Source: Kitasatospora mediocidica KCTC 9733 (GTDB taxonomy: Bacteria > Actinomycetota > Actinomycetes > Streptomycetales > Streptomycetaceae). Taken from it: DNA of 64,000 nucleotides. Positions 35,262 through 43,870 of the stretch are shown here, one piece after another. Below the pieces are notes generated by a model that was given only the letters and a program-made list of their open reading frames with translations, ran no database searches and was not told the DNA's origin. The DNA is taken from assembly GCF_000744225.1 (NCBI RefSeq), contig NZ_JQLN01000007.1, positions 992,001 to 1,056,000 on the forward strand, read 5' to 3'. Within the stretch, counting starts at the first letter, position 1. Every line of letters begins with the position of its first letter. The translations under genes were made by a program, and so were the position numbers.

Positions 35262-37693
35262 CCACGCGTGCGAGGTTGACGGTCTACGCGGCCCTGGCCA
35301 CCGGCATGGCCACGCTGTGCCTGAGTCCACTGATCAATCCGGCCGGCTGGCTGCTCACCGGTCTCCTGCTGATCCTGGTGAACGCGCTGGCCGGGGCGGG
35401 CCTGCGCCGGCTCTCGGTGGCCCGCCCGATGGTGGCGCTCGGCCAGCTGGTGCTGGCCCTCTGGTTGGTGCTGCTGCTCAACGTCCCCGGCCGGATGACG
35501 ATGGGCGTGCTGCCGGGACCCGACGCCGCCCGGGCGGTCGGCACCCTGCTCTCGGCCGCCGGCAACGAGATCCAGCAGTATGCGATCCCCGCCCCGGCCT
35601 CCGACGGGCTGACCCTGCTGCTGACCGCTTCGGTGGCGCTGATCGCCGTCCTGGTGGACGCGCTGGCGGTCACCTACCGACGGGCCGCGCTGGCCGGGCT
35701 TCCGCTGCTGGCGCTCTACTCGGTCGGCACCGGGCTCGCGGGCAGCGACGCCTCACCGGTGCTCTGGTTCCTGTTCTCGGGCGGCGGCTACCTCATGCTG
35801 CTCTTCGCGGAGGGCCGCGACCGGCTCTCCCGCTGGGGCCGGGTCTTCCGCGGCGCGGGCAACGGCCCCGAGCGCAGCGGCAACCCGCTCTCCATCGGCG
35901 GCCACCAGATCGGCCTGGTGGCCCTGGCGGTCGCCCTGCTGCTGCCCTTCCTGGCCCCCAACTGGGACCTCAGCCTGATCGGCAGCGGGCTGGCCGACGG
36001 CGGGTCCGACGGGCACGGCGGCAACATCAACGCGCTGAACCCGGTGGTCTCGCTGGCCGACGGGCTGCGCAGTCCGAGCAACCAGAACCTGATCACCTAC
36101 CGCGGCGGCGACCCCGCTCTCGCGACCGCCTACCTGCGGATCACCGCGCTGGACGACTTCACCGGGGTCGAGTGGAAGCCCAGCCAGCAGCAGGCCCAGT
36201 CGGTGCCCGGCGTGCTGCCCACCCCGGAGGGGCTGCTGGGCGACGTGACGGAACAGCCGATCGAGACCCAGGTCACCGTCTCCCCGCAGCTGAGCACCGA
36301 GTGGCTGCCGGCGCCGTACCCGATGATCCAGGCGAACCCGCCGGGCAACTGGCGCTACGAGCCGCAGACCCGCTCGCTGATCGGCGACCGCGGGCAGAAG
36401 GCCACCGGGCTGAAGTACACCGTCACCTCGCTGGACCTCGAGCCCACCGCCGACCAGCTGCGCGCGGCCCCCGACGCCCCGCAGGCGATCCGCACCGCCG
36501 ACCTGGGGCTGCCCGACAACCTGCCGCCGGTGGTCAAGCAGACCGCGCTGCAGGTCACCCAGGGCCGGGACACCGCATACGACAAGGCGGTGGCGCTGCA
36601 GAACTGGTTCGCCACCTCGGGCCTCTTCACCTACAGCTCCTCGGTGGACGCCGGCACCGGCCCGGACGCCATCGTGAAGTTCCTCCAGGACAAGAAGGGG
36701 TTCTGCGTGCACTTCTCCGCCACCATGGCGGCGATGGCGCGCACCCTGGGCATCCCGGCCCGGGTCGCGGTCGGCTTCGCGCCCGGCACCGCTCAGGGCA
36801 GCGACACCTACGTGGTGGGCAGCAAGGACTACCACGCGTGGCCGGAGCTGTACTTCCAGGGCGCGGGGTGGCTGCGGTTCGAGCCGACCCCCAGCCGCGG
36901 CACCGCGCCGGACTACACCACCGCGCAGAGCGCTCCCGCGCCGTCGCAGAGCGCCCAGGCGCCGACCAGCACCCCGACCGTCCAGCCGAGCGCGGCTCCG
37001 ACGTCCAGCTCCGACTGCACGAGCACGCTGCGCCGTCTGGGTGAATGCCCCGCGCAGCACGCGTCGACCTCGACGACCGGCGCGACGGGCTCCTCCGGGG
37101 CCTCCCCGCAGGCGCTGGGGCTGCTGTCGGGCGGCGTCGTGGTGCTGCTTCTGCTGCTCTCGCCGATGGTCTGGCGGGCCCGGCTGCGCCGGCGCCGCCT
37201 GGGCGGCGGCCGACGCCGGACCGGGGCCGACCCGGGCGGACTGAGCGAGGCCCAGGTGCTGGCCGCCTGGACCGAGCTGATCGACTCGGCGTGGGACCTC
37301 GGCATCGCGCCGGACGAGGCCCGCAGCCCGCGGCACACCATGCAGCGGCTCACCGAACAGGGCGCGCTGGACGAGGCCGGACAGGCCGCCGTCGGGCGGG
37401 TGGCGCTGGCCGCCGAGCGGGTGCTGTACGCCCGCGACGCCGGACACCCGACCCCGCTCGGTGCGGACGTCCGCACCGCCCGCCAGGGCCTGCTGGCCTC
37501 GGCCGGACGGGGTCGGCGACTGCGGGCGCTGCTGCTGCCGCCGTCCGCTGCCCGGCTGGCCTGGCAGGCCTCCGACCGGCTGCTGACCGCACGGCTGCGC
37601 ACCCGGGCCGCGGCGGCCCGGGTGGGCGCTCCGCTGGGGCGGGTCCTGCGCCGGCGCGAACGCGCCGGGGAGGGTGACGGCGGGCAGCCGTAA
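35258..37693 (+). CDS. Membrane transglutaminase-like protein (TgpA/DUF3488 type)
   Basis: An 811-residue protein. Six or seven N-terminal membrane helices (to about 240) are followed by an extracytoplasmic region with a transglutaminase core carrying Cys483 (Gly-Phe-Cys-Val-His) and His526 (Asp-Tyr-His-Ala-Trp-Pro-Glu). A Ser/Thr/Pro linker (about 550-615), one more membrane helix (about 622-640) and a cytoplasmic DUF4129-like domain follow. By family it may crosslink or cleave surface proteins. The start overlaps the DUF58 gene (ATGA). The operon ends at the hairpin just downstream. Confidence 0.92.
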   Translation: MTTRARLTVYAALATGMATLCLSPLINPAGWLLTGLLLILVNALAGAGLRRLSVARPMVALGQLVLALWLVLLLNVPGRMTMGVLPGPDAARAVGTLLSAAGNEIQQYAIPAPASDGLTLLLTASVALIAVLVDALAVTYRRAALAGLPLLALYSVGTGLAGSDASPVLWFLFSGGGYLMLLFAEGRDRLSRWGRVFRGAGNGPERSGNPLSIGGHQIGLVALAVALLLPFLAPNWDLSLIGSGLADGGSDGHGGNINALNPVVSLADGLRSPSNQNLITYRGGDPALATAYLRITALDDFTGVEWKPSQQQAQSVPGVLPTPEGLLGDVTEQPIETQVTVSPQLSTEWLPAPYPMIQANPPGNWRYEPQTRSLIGDRGQKATGLKYTVTSLDLEPTADQLRAAPDAPQAIRTADLGLPDNLPPVVKQTALQVTQGRDTAYDKAVALQNWFATSGLFTYSSSVDAGTGPDAIVKFLQDKKGFCVHFSATMAAMARTLGIPARVAVGFAPGTAQGSDTYVVGSKDYHAWPELYFQGAGWLRFEPTPSRGTAPDYTTAQSAPAPSQSAQAPTSTPTVQPSAAPTSSSDCTSTLRRLGECPAQHASTSTTGATGSSGASPQALGLLSGGVVVLLLLLSPMVWRARLRRRRLGGGRRRTGADPGGLSEAQVLAAWTELIDSAWDLGIAPDEARSPRHTMQRLTEQGALDEAGQAAVGRVALAAERVLYARDAGHPTPLGADVRTARQGLLASAGRGRRLRALLLPPSAARLAWQASDRLLTARLRTRAAAARVGAPLGRVLRRRERAGEGDGGQP

Positions 37694-37696
37694 CGC

Positions 37697-37750
37697 CGAG
37701 AAGCACGGTGGGCGGGCAGTCTTCGGACTGCCCGCCCACCGTGCTTCTCG
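37697..37750. terminator. 25-bp perfect hairpin with UUCG tetraloop
   Basis: Arms 37697-37721 and 37726-37750 are exact reverse complements around TTCG with C-G closing, the very stable cUUCGg loop. It begins 3 nt after the transglutaminase stop and lies 39 nt from the stop of the convergent DUF3040 gene, so it can terminate both. Confidence 0.85.
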
Positions 37751-37789
37751 CGGGTCTTCCCGCTGCGTACGTCGGCGTCGTGGTGACGA

Positions 37790-38176
37790 CTACATGCCGT
37801 CGTGTTCGTCCCGGCGGCGCTGCCAGCGCTGTTCCATCCGGTCCATCACGCCGGCCTTGCGGCGCGGCGCGGGCGCGGTACGCGGACCGGGCCCCTGCCC
37901 GGCCGGTGTACGACGGCGCCAGCCGGTGACCGCGAGGACCGCACAACCCAGCATGACCAGGAATCCGACGACGCTCACCCAGATGAGCTGAGCGACCATG
38001 CCGCCCATCAGGAGGGCGACTCCCACCACGAACCCCGCCGCGGCCTGGTACACCCGCCGACGGGTGTACATCCGCAGCCCGGTTCCCTCAAGCGCTGTCG
38101 CGAACTTGGGATCTTCGGCGTACAGCGCTCGCTCCATCTGATCGAGCAGTCGCTGCTCGTGCTCCGAGAGCGGCAC
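37790..38176 (-). CDS. DUF3040 membrane protein
   Basis: A 128-residue protein with the family N-terminus Met-Pro-Leu-Ser-Glu-His-Glu-Gln-Arg-Leu-Leu-Asp-Gln-Met-Glu-Arg-Ala-Leu, two membrane helices (about 47-66 and 67-86) and a basic tail rich in Arg and Gln. The family is restricted to actinobacteria and has no known function. GTG start behind GGAGGAC. The 233 bp upstream (38177-38409) hold no clear gene. Confidence 0.9.
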   Translation of the reverse strand: MPLSEHEQRLLDQMERALYAEDPKFATALEGTGLRMYTRRRVYQAAAGFVVGVALLMGGMVAQLIWVSVVGFLVMLGCAVLAVTGWRRRTPAGQGPGPRTAPAPRRKAGVMDRMEQRWQRRRDEHDGM

Positions 38177-38409
38177 GGAGTCCTCCTACTCGTCGGTCGC
38201 GGGGGCGACCGGTCCGCCACCTGGCTTCGTTGTGGTCCATATGCCCCATGCGCCTGGCCGTCATGCGTTCTGGCTTTACCCAGATCATACGGTCCACGGG
38301 TGCCCTTCGGGGCGGGCGACGATCCGTCGTGTCCGACACATCTGCGAGCACCCCGCACCGTGGCCAACGCACCAGAACGCGCCGGAGTGCCCGCGGCGCG
38401 CAGGGTAAC

Positions 38410-39162
38410 TCAGCCGAGTGCGGCGAGCACGTGCAGCTGGGTGGCGACCGAGTGAAAAGCGGGCTGCTGGGAGGCGGCTTCCTCCAGCTTGAGCAGTGCC
38501 TCCATGGCTCCCGGCTCGGTGTCGACGAGGACCCCGGGGACCAGGTCGGCGAAGACCCGGACGCCGTGCACGGACTCCACCCGCAGGCCGGCCGCGGCGG
38601 CCAGCTCACCGAGTTCGTCGGCGGTGAAGCGGCGCGGCATCGGGTCGCCGGCGCCCCAGCGGCCGTCCGGCGCGGTGAGGACCGTCCGCGACTCCTCGAA
38701 GTGGCCGGCCAGCGCCCGGGCCAGCACGGCGCCGTTGCGGTTCGCGGCCAGCAGGCTGACCAGGCCGCCCCGGTGCAGCGTCCCGGTCAGGTTGGCGAGC
38801 GCGTCGGCGGGGTCGTCGACCATCTCCAGGACGCCGTGGCAGAGCACCGCGTCCACCGAGGAGGGGGCGATCAGCTCGGGCAGCGTCTGGGTGTCCCCCT
38901 GGACGGCGCGGACCAGGTCGGTCACGCCCGCCTCGGCGGCGCGGCGCTCCAGCGCGAAGAGCGCGTCCGGGCTCGGGTCGACCACGGTCACCCGGTGGCC
39001 GAGCCGGGCCACCGGCACGGCGAAGTTGCCGGTGCCGCCGCCGGTGTCCAACACGTCGAGCACCGGCTGGTCCAGTTCGGCCGCCCGGCGCTCCAGGGCC
39101 GTCCGCACCACCTCCCAGACCACGGCGGTACGCAGGGCGCTGCGGGGACGCGTCGGGTACAA
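38410..39162 (-). CDS. Class I SAM-dependent methyltransferase
   Basis: A 250-residue protein with the SAM motif Val-Leu-Asp-Thr-Gly-Gly-Gly-Thr-Gly-Asn-Phe-Ala near residue 43, an acidic Val-Val-Asp-Pro-Ser strand near 65 and a Val-Leu-Cys-His-Gly-Val-Leu-Glu motif near 110. Methylates an unknown small molecule or macromolecule. The start is TTG at 39162 behind a GAGGAG site. Confidence 0.9.
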   Translation of the reverse strand: MYPTRPRSALRTAVVWEVVRTALERRAAELDQPVLDVLDTGGGTGNFAVPVARLGHRVTVVDPSPDALFALERRAAEAGVTDLVRAVQGDTQTLPELIAPSSVDAVLCHGVLEMVDDPADALANLTGTLHRGGLVSLLAANRNGAVLARALAGHFEESRTVLTAPDGRWGAGDPMPRRFTADELGELAAAAGLRVESVHGVRVFADLVPGVLVDTEPGAMEALLKLEEAASQQPAFHSVATQLHVLAALG

Positions 39163-39205
39163 GGTGAGGTCTCCTCAGGAGGGCGGCGGGCCGGACGACT
39201 CCACC

Positions 39206-39727
39206 TTAGTCGGCGGCCTGCCCCGGCACGCCGGGCGGAGGGCCGAGCCGCAGGACGCGTTCGACCAGGCGTAGGAAGACCGCGGTGTTGCGGACCAGGT
39301 CGTCGGCGTCGCGCGCGCTGGCGGCGCCCTGCAGGCCGGCCTCGGCCGCCGCGCGCTTGGCCGCCCCGGCCGCGAAGTAGACCGCCCACTCGGCCAGTTC
39401 GGGGGCTATCTCGGGAAGCACCTCCCACGCGCTGCGGATCGCCTTGCGCCGGCGCGGGTTGGTCTCGGGGCGCCCGCGCACGGCGAGCACGGCGGCGGTG
39501 GTGCGCAGCGCGGCGAGGTGCGCGGTGGCGTACCGCTCCAGCGGGTCCTGCGCGCCGCCGGCCCGGACCAGCGTGCGGTGGGCCTGCGCCAGCAGGTCCA
39601 GGGCGGCCGGCGGCGCCCCCGCCCTGAGCAGCACCGGGTGGACGTCGACGGAGCGCAGCGGGATCTGGTCGGACGTCCGGGCGGACGTGCGGTCGGGGAT
39701 CTCGTTCGGGAGGTCGGTGACGTTCAT
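39206..39727 (-). CDS. SAV_6107-type HEPN-like helical protein
   Basis: A 173-residue, mostly helical, Ala/Arg/Leu-rich protein matching the actinobacterial SAV_6107 family, described as HEPN-like. The Arg-x(4-6)-His active motif of HEPN nucleases is not evident, so nuclease activity should not be assumed. It precedes the methyltransferase gene by 43 nt on the same strand; the two may be co-transcribed. Confidence 0.8.
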   Translation of the reverse strand: MNVTDLPNEIPDRTSARTSDQIPLRSVDVHPVLLRAGAPPAALDLLAQAHRTLVRAGGAQDPLERYATAHLAALRTTAAVLAVRGRPETNPRRRKAIRSAWEVLPEIAPELAEWAVYFAAGAAKRAAAEAGLQGAASARDADDLVRNTAVFLRLVERVLRLGPPPGVPGQAAD

Positions 39728-39897
39728 GTACTCCCCCGGTCCTGAGCAGCGGCACGGATCGGTCGACCCGCACTGCCCATGCTGTCCCCCGCCACTGACA
39801 ACGAGCCCGTCTCCCGTCTACCGCCCAGGTCGTGGGCCTGCCCGGGGCGGCTCGCGATACGGTGACCGCCGACCTGTTCCACACGGGGGAGAGAACC

Positions 39898-40518
39898 TTG
39901 ACGGTCCTACCACTGATCTTCACCAGCGGCTGGGCGAGCGGAATCAACGCGTACGCCGTTGTCATGCTGCTCGGCCTGCTGGGCCGCTTCGCCGGAGCCG
40001 ACTCGGTGCCGCCGGTCCTGGAGCGCACCGACGTACTGATCGCCGCGATCGTGCTCTTCGTCTGCGAGGCGGTGGCCGACAAGATCCCGTACGTGGACAC
40101 GGTCTGGGACGCCGTGCACACCGTGATCCGTCCGATCGCCGGCGCCGTGGTGGCCGCCCTGCTGGCGAGCCAGCACCCCGGTTCGCTCGGCGAGGTGGCG
40201 GCGGGCGCGATCGGCGGCGGCACCGCGCTGGCCAGCCATCTGGTGAAGGCCTCGCTGCGGATGGCGGTCAACACCTCTCCCGAGCCCTTCAGCAACATCG
40301 TGATCAGCCTGCTGGAGGACCTCGCGGTGGCCGGCCTGGTCACGCTGGCGATCTTCCACCCCTGGGTGGCCGCCTCGATCGCCGCGACCCTGCTGACCGT
40401 GGGCCTGCTGCTGGTCTGGTTCGCCTTCTCCCGGATCCGGCGCTTCCTGGCCAACCGCCGCGAGCGCCGCGAACGCCGGGCGGCCCGGACACCGCTGGCC
40501 AGCCCCGTGGGATCCTGA
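39898..40518 (+). CDS. DUF4126 membrane protein
   Basis: A 206-residue protein of about five membrane helices with the family motif Thr-Ser-Gly-Trp-Ala-Ser-Gly-Ile-Asn-Ala-Tyr-Ala and a later Ala-Asp-Lys-Ile-Pro-Tyr-Val-Asp. The start is taken as TTG 39898 because GGGGGAGAG precedes it by 4 nt and the family begins with Val-Leu-Pro-Leu. A longer frame upstream adds 22 unlike residues. Function unknown. The FAD oxidoreductase gene follows after 3 nt. Confidence 0.87.
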   Translation: MTVLPLIFTSGWASGINAYAVVMLLGLLGRFAGADSVPPVLERTDVLIAAIVLFVCEAVADKIPYVDTVWDAVHTVIRPIAGAVVAALLASQHPGSLGEVAAGAIGGGTALASHLVKASLRMAVNTSPEPFSNIVISLLEDLAVAGLVTLAIFHPWVAASIAATLLTVGLLLVWFAFSRIRRFLANRRERRERRAARTPLASPVGS

Positions 40519-40521
40519 ACC

Positions 40522-41904
40522 ATGGCACGGATCACCATCGTCGGAGCGGGGATCAGCGGACTGGCGGCGGCGGCCCGGCTGACCACCGTCGGGCACCGCG
40601 TGACGGTCTGTGAGGCGGGCTCGACCTACGGCGGGATGCTCGGGCAGTACCGCCGCGACGGCTTCGCCTTCGACACCGGCCCCACCCTGCTCACCCTCCC
40701 CGCGGTCTACCGCGACCTCGCGCTGAAGACCGGCCGGGAGCCGCTGGAGCAGCTGGTCGAGCTCTCCCCGGTGGACCCGGAGAGCCGGCACGTCTTCGCC
40801 GACGGCTCGTCCGTCCTGCTGCCCAACGCCTCGCGCGGCGGGGTCGCCCAGGCCCTGGACGCGGCCTTCGGCGCCGGGGCGGGCGCGGGCTGGGGACAGG
40901 TGACCAACCGCGGCCGCACGGTCTGGGAGGCCACCCGGCGCCCGCTGCTGGAGGAACCGCTGCCCGCCGACCCCGGGCCGCTGGGCAACGACCCGTACCC
41001 CGCCGCACCGCGCCGGGGCCTGGGCCGCCTGCTCGGCGGCGCGCCGACCCTCGCCCAGGTCGCGCGACGCGAACTCGGCGGCCACCCGGCGCTGACCGCG
41101 CTGCTGGAGGAGTACGCCGTGCGGTTCGGCTTCGACCCGCGGACCGTCCCGGCCGGCGCGACCGTGATCCCGTACATGGAGCAGAGCTTCGGCGTCTGGT
41201 ACGTCCGCGGCGGCATGCGGGCGCTGGCCGAGGCGGTCTACCGGCGCTGCGAGCAGCGCGGCGTCGAGTTCCGCTTCGACACCCGGGTCGAGGAGCCGCC
41301 GGACGGCGTGTCGCTGCGCCCGGCGCCCGGCGACCCGCAGCTGCCCGGCCGGGTCAGCGTGCTGCTCGCGCTGCGCGGAGCGCGGCCGGCCGGCACACCG
41401 CACCGCACCGTCCTGCACGCGGCCGACCGGACCGACGAGCTGGACGCGCTGTTCGGCCCCACCGCCCGGCTCTGCGAGCGCCCGACCGTGCAGGTGCTGC
41501 GCCCCGACGACCCCTCGCTGCGCCCGGACGACGACCACGAGAGCGTCGTGCTCACCGTCACCGTCCCCTCGCAGGCCCGGCTGGACTGGACCGCACCCGG
41601 CGTCGCCGACCGCTTCGCCGACCGGTTGCTGGAGCACGCGGACGCGGCCGGGCTCGGCCTGCGCGAGCGGCTGCTGTGGCGGGTGGTGCGCACCCCGGCG
41701 GACACCGAGCGGGAGACCTCGGCCCCGGGCGGCGCCGTCCCCCGGCCGGCCCTGGCGGGCGCGGGCGGGGCGTTCCTGCGGACACCCAACGAGGAGGCGA
41801 CGGCGGGCCGGTACGTCATCGGCGGCGCCGCGCACCCGGGCGGCGGGCTGGCCCGCGCGGGCATGTCGGCCTGCATCACGGCGGGGCTGATCGGCCCGGC
41901 CTGA
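40522..41904 (+). CDS. FAD-dependent phytoene desaturase-like oxidoreductase
   Basis: A 460-residue protein starting with the FAD-binding Gly-Ala-Gly-Ile-Ser-Gly-Leu (near 8-14) and the Phe-Asp-Thr-Gly-Pro-Thr-Leu-Leu motif near 50-57, as in CrtI/CrtN-like enzymes. The C-terminal Gly-Gly-Ala-Ala-His-Pro-Gly-Gly-Gly-Leu motif also fits the family. It lies 2 kb from a polyprenyl synthase but with no phytoene synthase in view, so a carotenoid role is only a possibility. Confidence 0.85.
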   Translation: MARITIVGAGISGLAAAARLTTVGHRVTVCEAGSTYGGMLGQYRRDGFAFDTGPTLLTLPAVYRDLALKTGREPLEQLVELSPVDPESRHVFADGSSVLLPNASRGGVAQALDAAFGAGAGAGWGQVTNRGRTVWEATRRPLLEEPLPADPGPLGNDPYPAAPRRGLGRLLGGAPTLAQVARRELGGHPALTALLEEYAVRFGFDPRTVPAGATVIPYMEQSFGVWYVRGGMRALAEAVYRRCEQRGVEFRFDTRVEEPPDGVSLRPAPGDPQLPGRVSVLLALRGARPAGTPHRTVLHAADRTDELDALFGPTARLCERPTVQVLRPDDPSLRPDDDHESVVLTVTVPSQARLDWTAPGVADRFADRLLEHADAAGLGLRERLLWRVVRTPADTERETSAPGGAVPRPALAGAGGAFLRTPNEEATAGRYVIGGAAHPGGGLARAGMSACITAGLIGPA

Positions 41905-41919
41905 GCCGCCTGGACCGGC

Positions 41920-42714
41920 CTACTGCTGCTGGGTCCAGGTCTGCGGCTGCTGGTAGTACTCGTAGCCCTGCTGCTGGTGGTTCGGCTGCTGCGGGATGCC
42001 GTACTCCGGCTGGTACTGGGCCTGGTCGTACGCCTGCTGCTGGTGCTGCTGGTGCTCCTGCTGCTGCCAGTACGGGTCCTGGTACGGCTGCTGGGGCTGC
42101 TGCTGCGGGTAGCCCTGGTCGTCCCAGCCCTGCTGCTGGTAGCCGGCGTTCTGGTAGCCGCCCTGCTGCTCGTGCTCGTATCCGGAGGCCGGCTGCTGCT
42201 GCCACTGCTGCTGCTCGCCGTACTGCGGGTACACCTGCTGCTCGGGGGACTCCTGCTGGCGGTAGCCGGTCCCGGGCTCGTAGACGCCGAAGTCGTCCTC
42301 GTCGACCGGCTCCGGCAGGACCGCGTGCTCGGGCTCCTCGATCGGGCCGACCTCGCCCACCACCGGCACCGCCACCGCGGCCACCGCCGCCTCGCCGCCG
42401 GTGGCCGCGCTGAGCAGCGGCACCTTCGCGAGCGGGCCGGGCAGCGCGCCGTCCGTCGAGCGCAGCGACCAGCTGTGGGTGGTCCCGCGCTTGACCGCGA
42501 GCGTCACGAAGACCTGGCCGGTCGCGAAGGCCACCGCGCCCGCCCCGATCACCGGCACGGAACGGATCGCCATCCCGGCGACCACCAGCAGGAACCCGCC
42601 GAGCGCGACGCCGCGCCAGTGCAGCGGCGCCCGGTTCTGCAGCAGCAGCTCGGCGACCAGCCACAGGGCGACCACCGCGAGGGCCGCGTACAACACCAGC
42701 AATCCGATGCTCAT
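41920..42714 (-). CDS. Membrane protein with long Gln/Tyr-rich tail
   Basis: A 264-residue protein. Three short hydrophobic helices (about 2-20, 30-48 and 52-72), an acidic middle (about 130-150), then about 110 residues dominated by Gln and Tyr with some Pro, Gly and Glu, ending Gln-Thr-Trp-Thr-Gln-Gln-Gln. The tail composition resembles eukaryotic prion-like low-complexity domains. I recognise no functional domain. The ATG at 42714 follows GGAGG; an upstream in-frame start is not supported. Convergent with the CrtI-like gene. Confidence 0.8.
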   Translation of the reverse strand: MSIGLLVLYAALAVVALWLVAELLLQNRAPLHWRGVALGGFLLVVAGMAIRSVPVIGAGAVAFATGQVFVTLAVKRGTTHSWSLRSTDGALPGPLAKVPLLSAATGGEAAVAAVAVPVVGEVGPIEEPEHAVLPEPVDEDDFGVYEPGTGYRQQESPEQQVYPQYGEQQQWQQQPASGYEHEQQGGYQNAGYQQQGWDDQGYPQQQPQQPYQDPYWQQQEHQQHQQQAYDQAQYQPEYGIPQQPNHQQQGYEYYQQPQTWTQQQ

Positions 42715-42807
42715 CTGCGACCTCCACCACAGCCCGGCGCGCGGCGCGCGCGTGCGGCGACTGTACCGGGTTCGCCCTCCCGGGCCCACATCCGCCCGTG
42801 CCCGGGA

Positions 42808-43722
42808 TCAGCCCCGGTGCAGGCCGAGGTTCTCGTAGATCTGCAGGGTGGCCAACGAGCCGTTGAGGGTGATGAAGTGCAGCCCGGGCACGCCCTCCGC
42901 GAGCAGCCGCTCCGACATCGTGGTGGCGTGCTCGATGCCGACCTCGCGCAGCGCCTGCGGGTCGTCCACGACGGCGCGCAGCCGGGTCTCCAGCTCGGCG
43001 GGGAAGGCCGAGCCGCTCAGCTGCGGGAAGCGCTCCAGCTGCTTGGCGTTGGTGACCGGCATGATCTCCGGGATGATCGGCACCGCGCAGCCGGCCGCGG
43101 CGACCTTGTCGCGCAGCCGCAGGTAGTCCTCGACCTCGAAGAACATCTGGGTGATCGCGTAGTCGGCGCCGGCCCGCACCTTGGCGACGAAGTGCCGGAT
43201 GTCCTCGTCCCAGCCGGCCGAGCGCGGGTGCATCTGCGGGAAGGCCGCCACACCGACGCAGAAGTCGCCGATGCCCTTGATCAGCTCGACCAGCTCGTAG
43301 GCGTAGGTGACACCCTCGGGGTGGCGCACCCAGTCCCCGAGCGGGTCGCCGGGCGGGTCGCCGCGGACCGCGAGGACGTTGCGGACGCCCTCGTCCGCGT
43401 ACTGGCCGATGATGTTGCGCAGCTCCGCCACCGAGTGGTCGACGGCGGTCAGGTGCGCGACGGGCGTCAGGGTGGTCTCGGTGGCGATCCGGCCGACCAT
43501 GTTGACGGTGCGCCCGCGTGAGGAGCCGCCCGCGCCGTAGGTCATGCAGACGAAGTTCGGGTTGAGCGTCTCCAGGCGGCGGATCGCGTCCCAGAGCTTG
43601 TGCTCGGCGGCTTCGCTGCGCGGGGGCATGAACTCGAAGGAGAAGGACCGCTTCCCAGCCGCCAGGAGTTCGCGGACCGTGAGCGCGCGGTCGGTTCTGG
43701 TGGAGGGGATACCTAGAGCCAT
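42808..43722 (-). CDS. metF: Methylenetetrahydrofolate reductase
   Basis: A 304-residue FAD-containing TIM-barrel enzyme producing 5-methyl-THF for methionine synthesis. The family motifs Phe-Ser-Phe-Glu-Phe-Met-Pro-Pro-Arg and His-Leu-Thr-Ala-Val-Asp are present. The minus-strand TAATCT (43729-43734) ends 6 nt before the ATG, with no room for a Shine-Dalgarno site, so the mRNA may be leaderless. Confidence 0.95.
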   Translation of the reverse strand: MALGIPSTRTDRALTVRELLAAGKRSFSFEFMPPRSEAAEHKLWDAIRRLETLNPNFVCMTYGAGGSSRGRTVNMVGRIATETTLTPVAHLTAVDHSVAELRNIIGQYADEGVRNVLAVRGDPPGDPLGDWVRHPEGVTYAYELVELIKGIGDFCVGVAAFPQMHPRSAGWDEDIRHFVAKVRAGADYAITQMFFEVEDYLRLRDKVAAAGCAVPIIPEIMPVTNAKQLERFPQLSGSAFPAELETRLRAVVDDPQALREVGIEHATTMSERLLAEGVPGLHFITLNGSLATLQIYENLGLHRG

Positions 43723-43870
43723 GTCCGCAGATTATCGTCGGACGGGGGTGGCGGACAGGCGAAGTCCAAAGTACGAGACACAATGTCCACACGACCCGGC
43801 AGCGGCGCGGACGCCCGCGCCCGGCGGCCCGGGCTAGTCTGGCGGTACCCCAGTGATTGCGGAGACCGTC

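Noticed and set aside
38177..38409. Small open frame beginning at an ATG near 38286 on the minus strand
   Set aside because: It overlaps the DUF3040 gene out of frame, is Arg-rich and lacks a ribosome-binding site; probably GC bias.
39206..39727. HEPN toxin of a toxin-antitoxin pair with the adjacent methyltransferase
   Set aside because: No Arg-x(4-6)-His nuclease motif is visible and the neighbour is not an MNT-type antitoxin.
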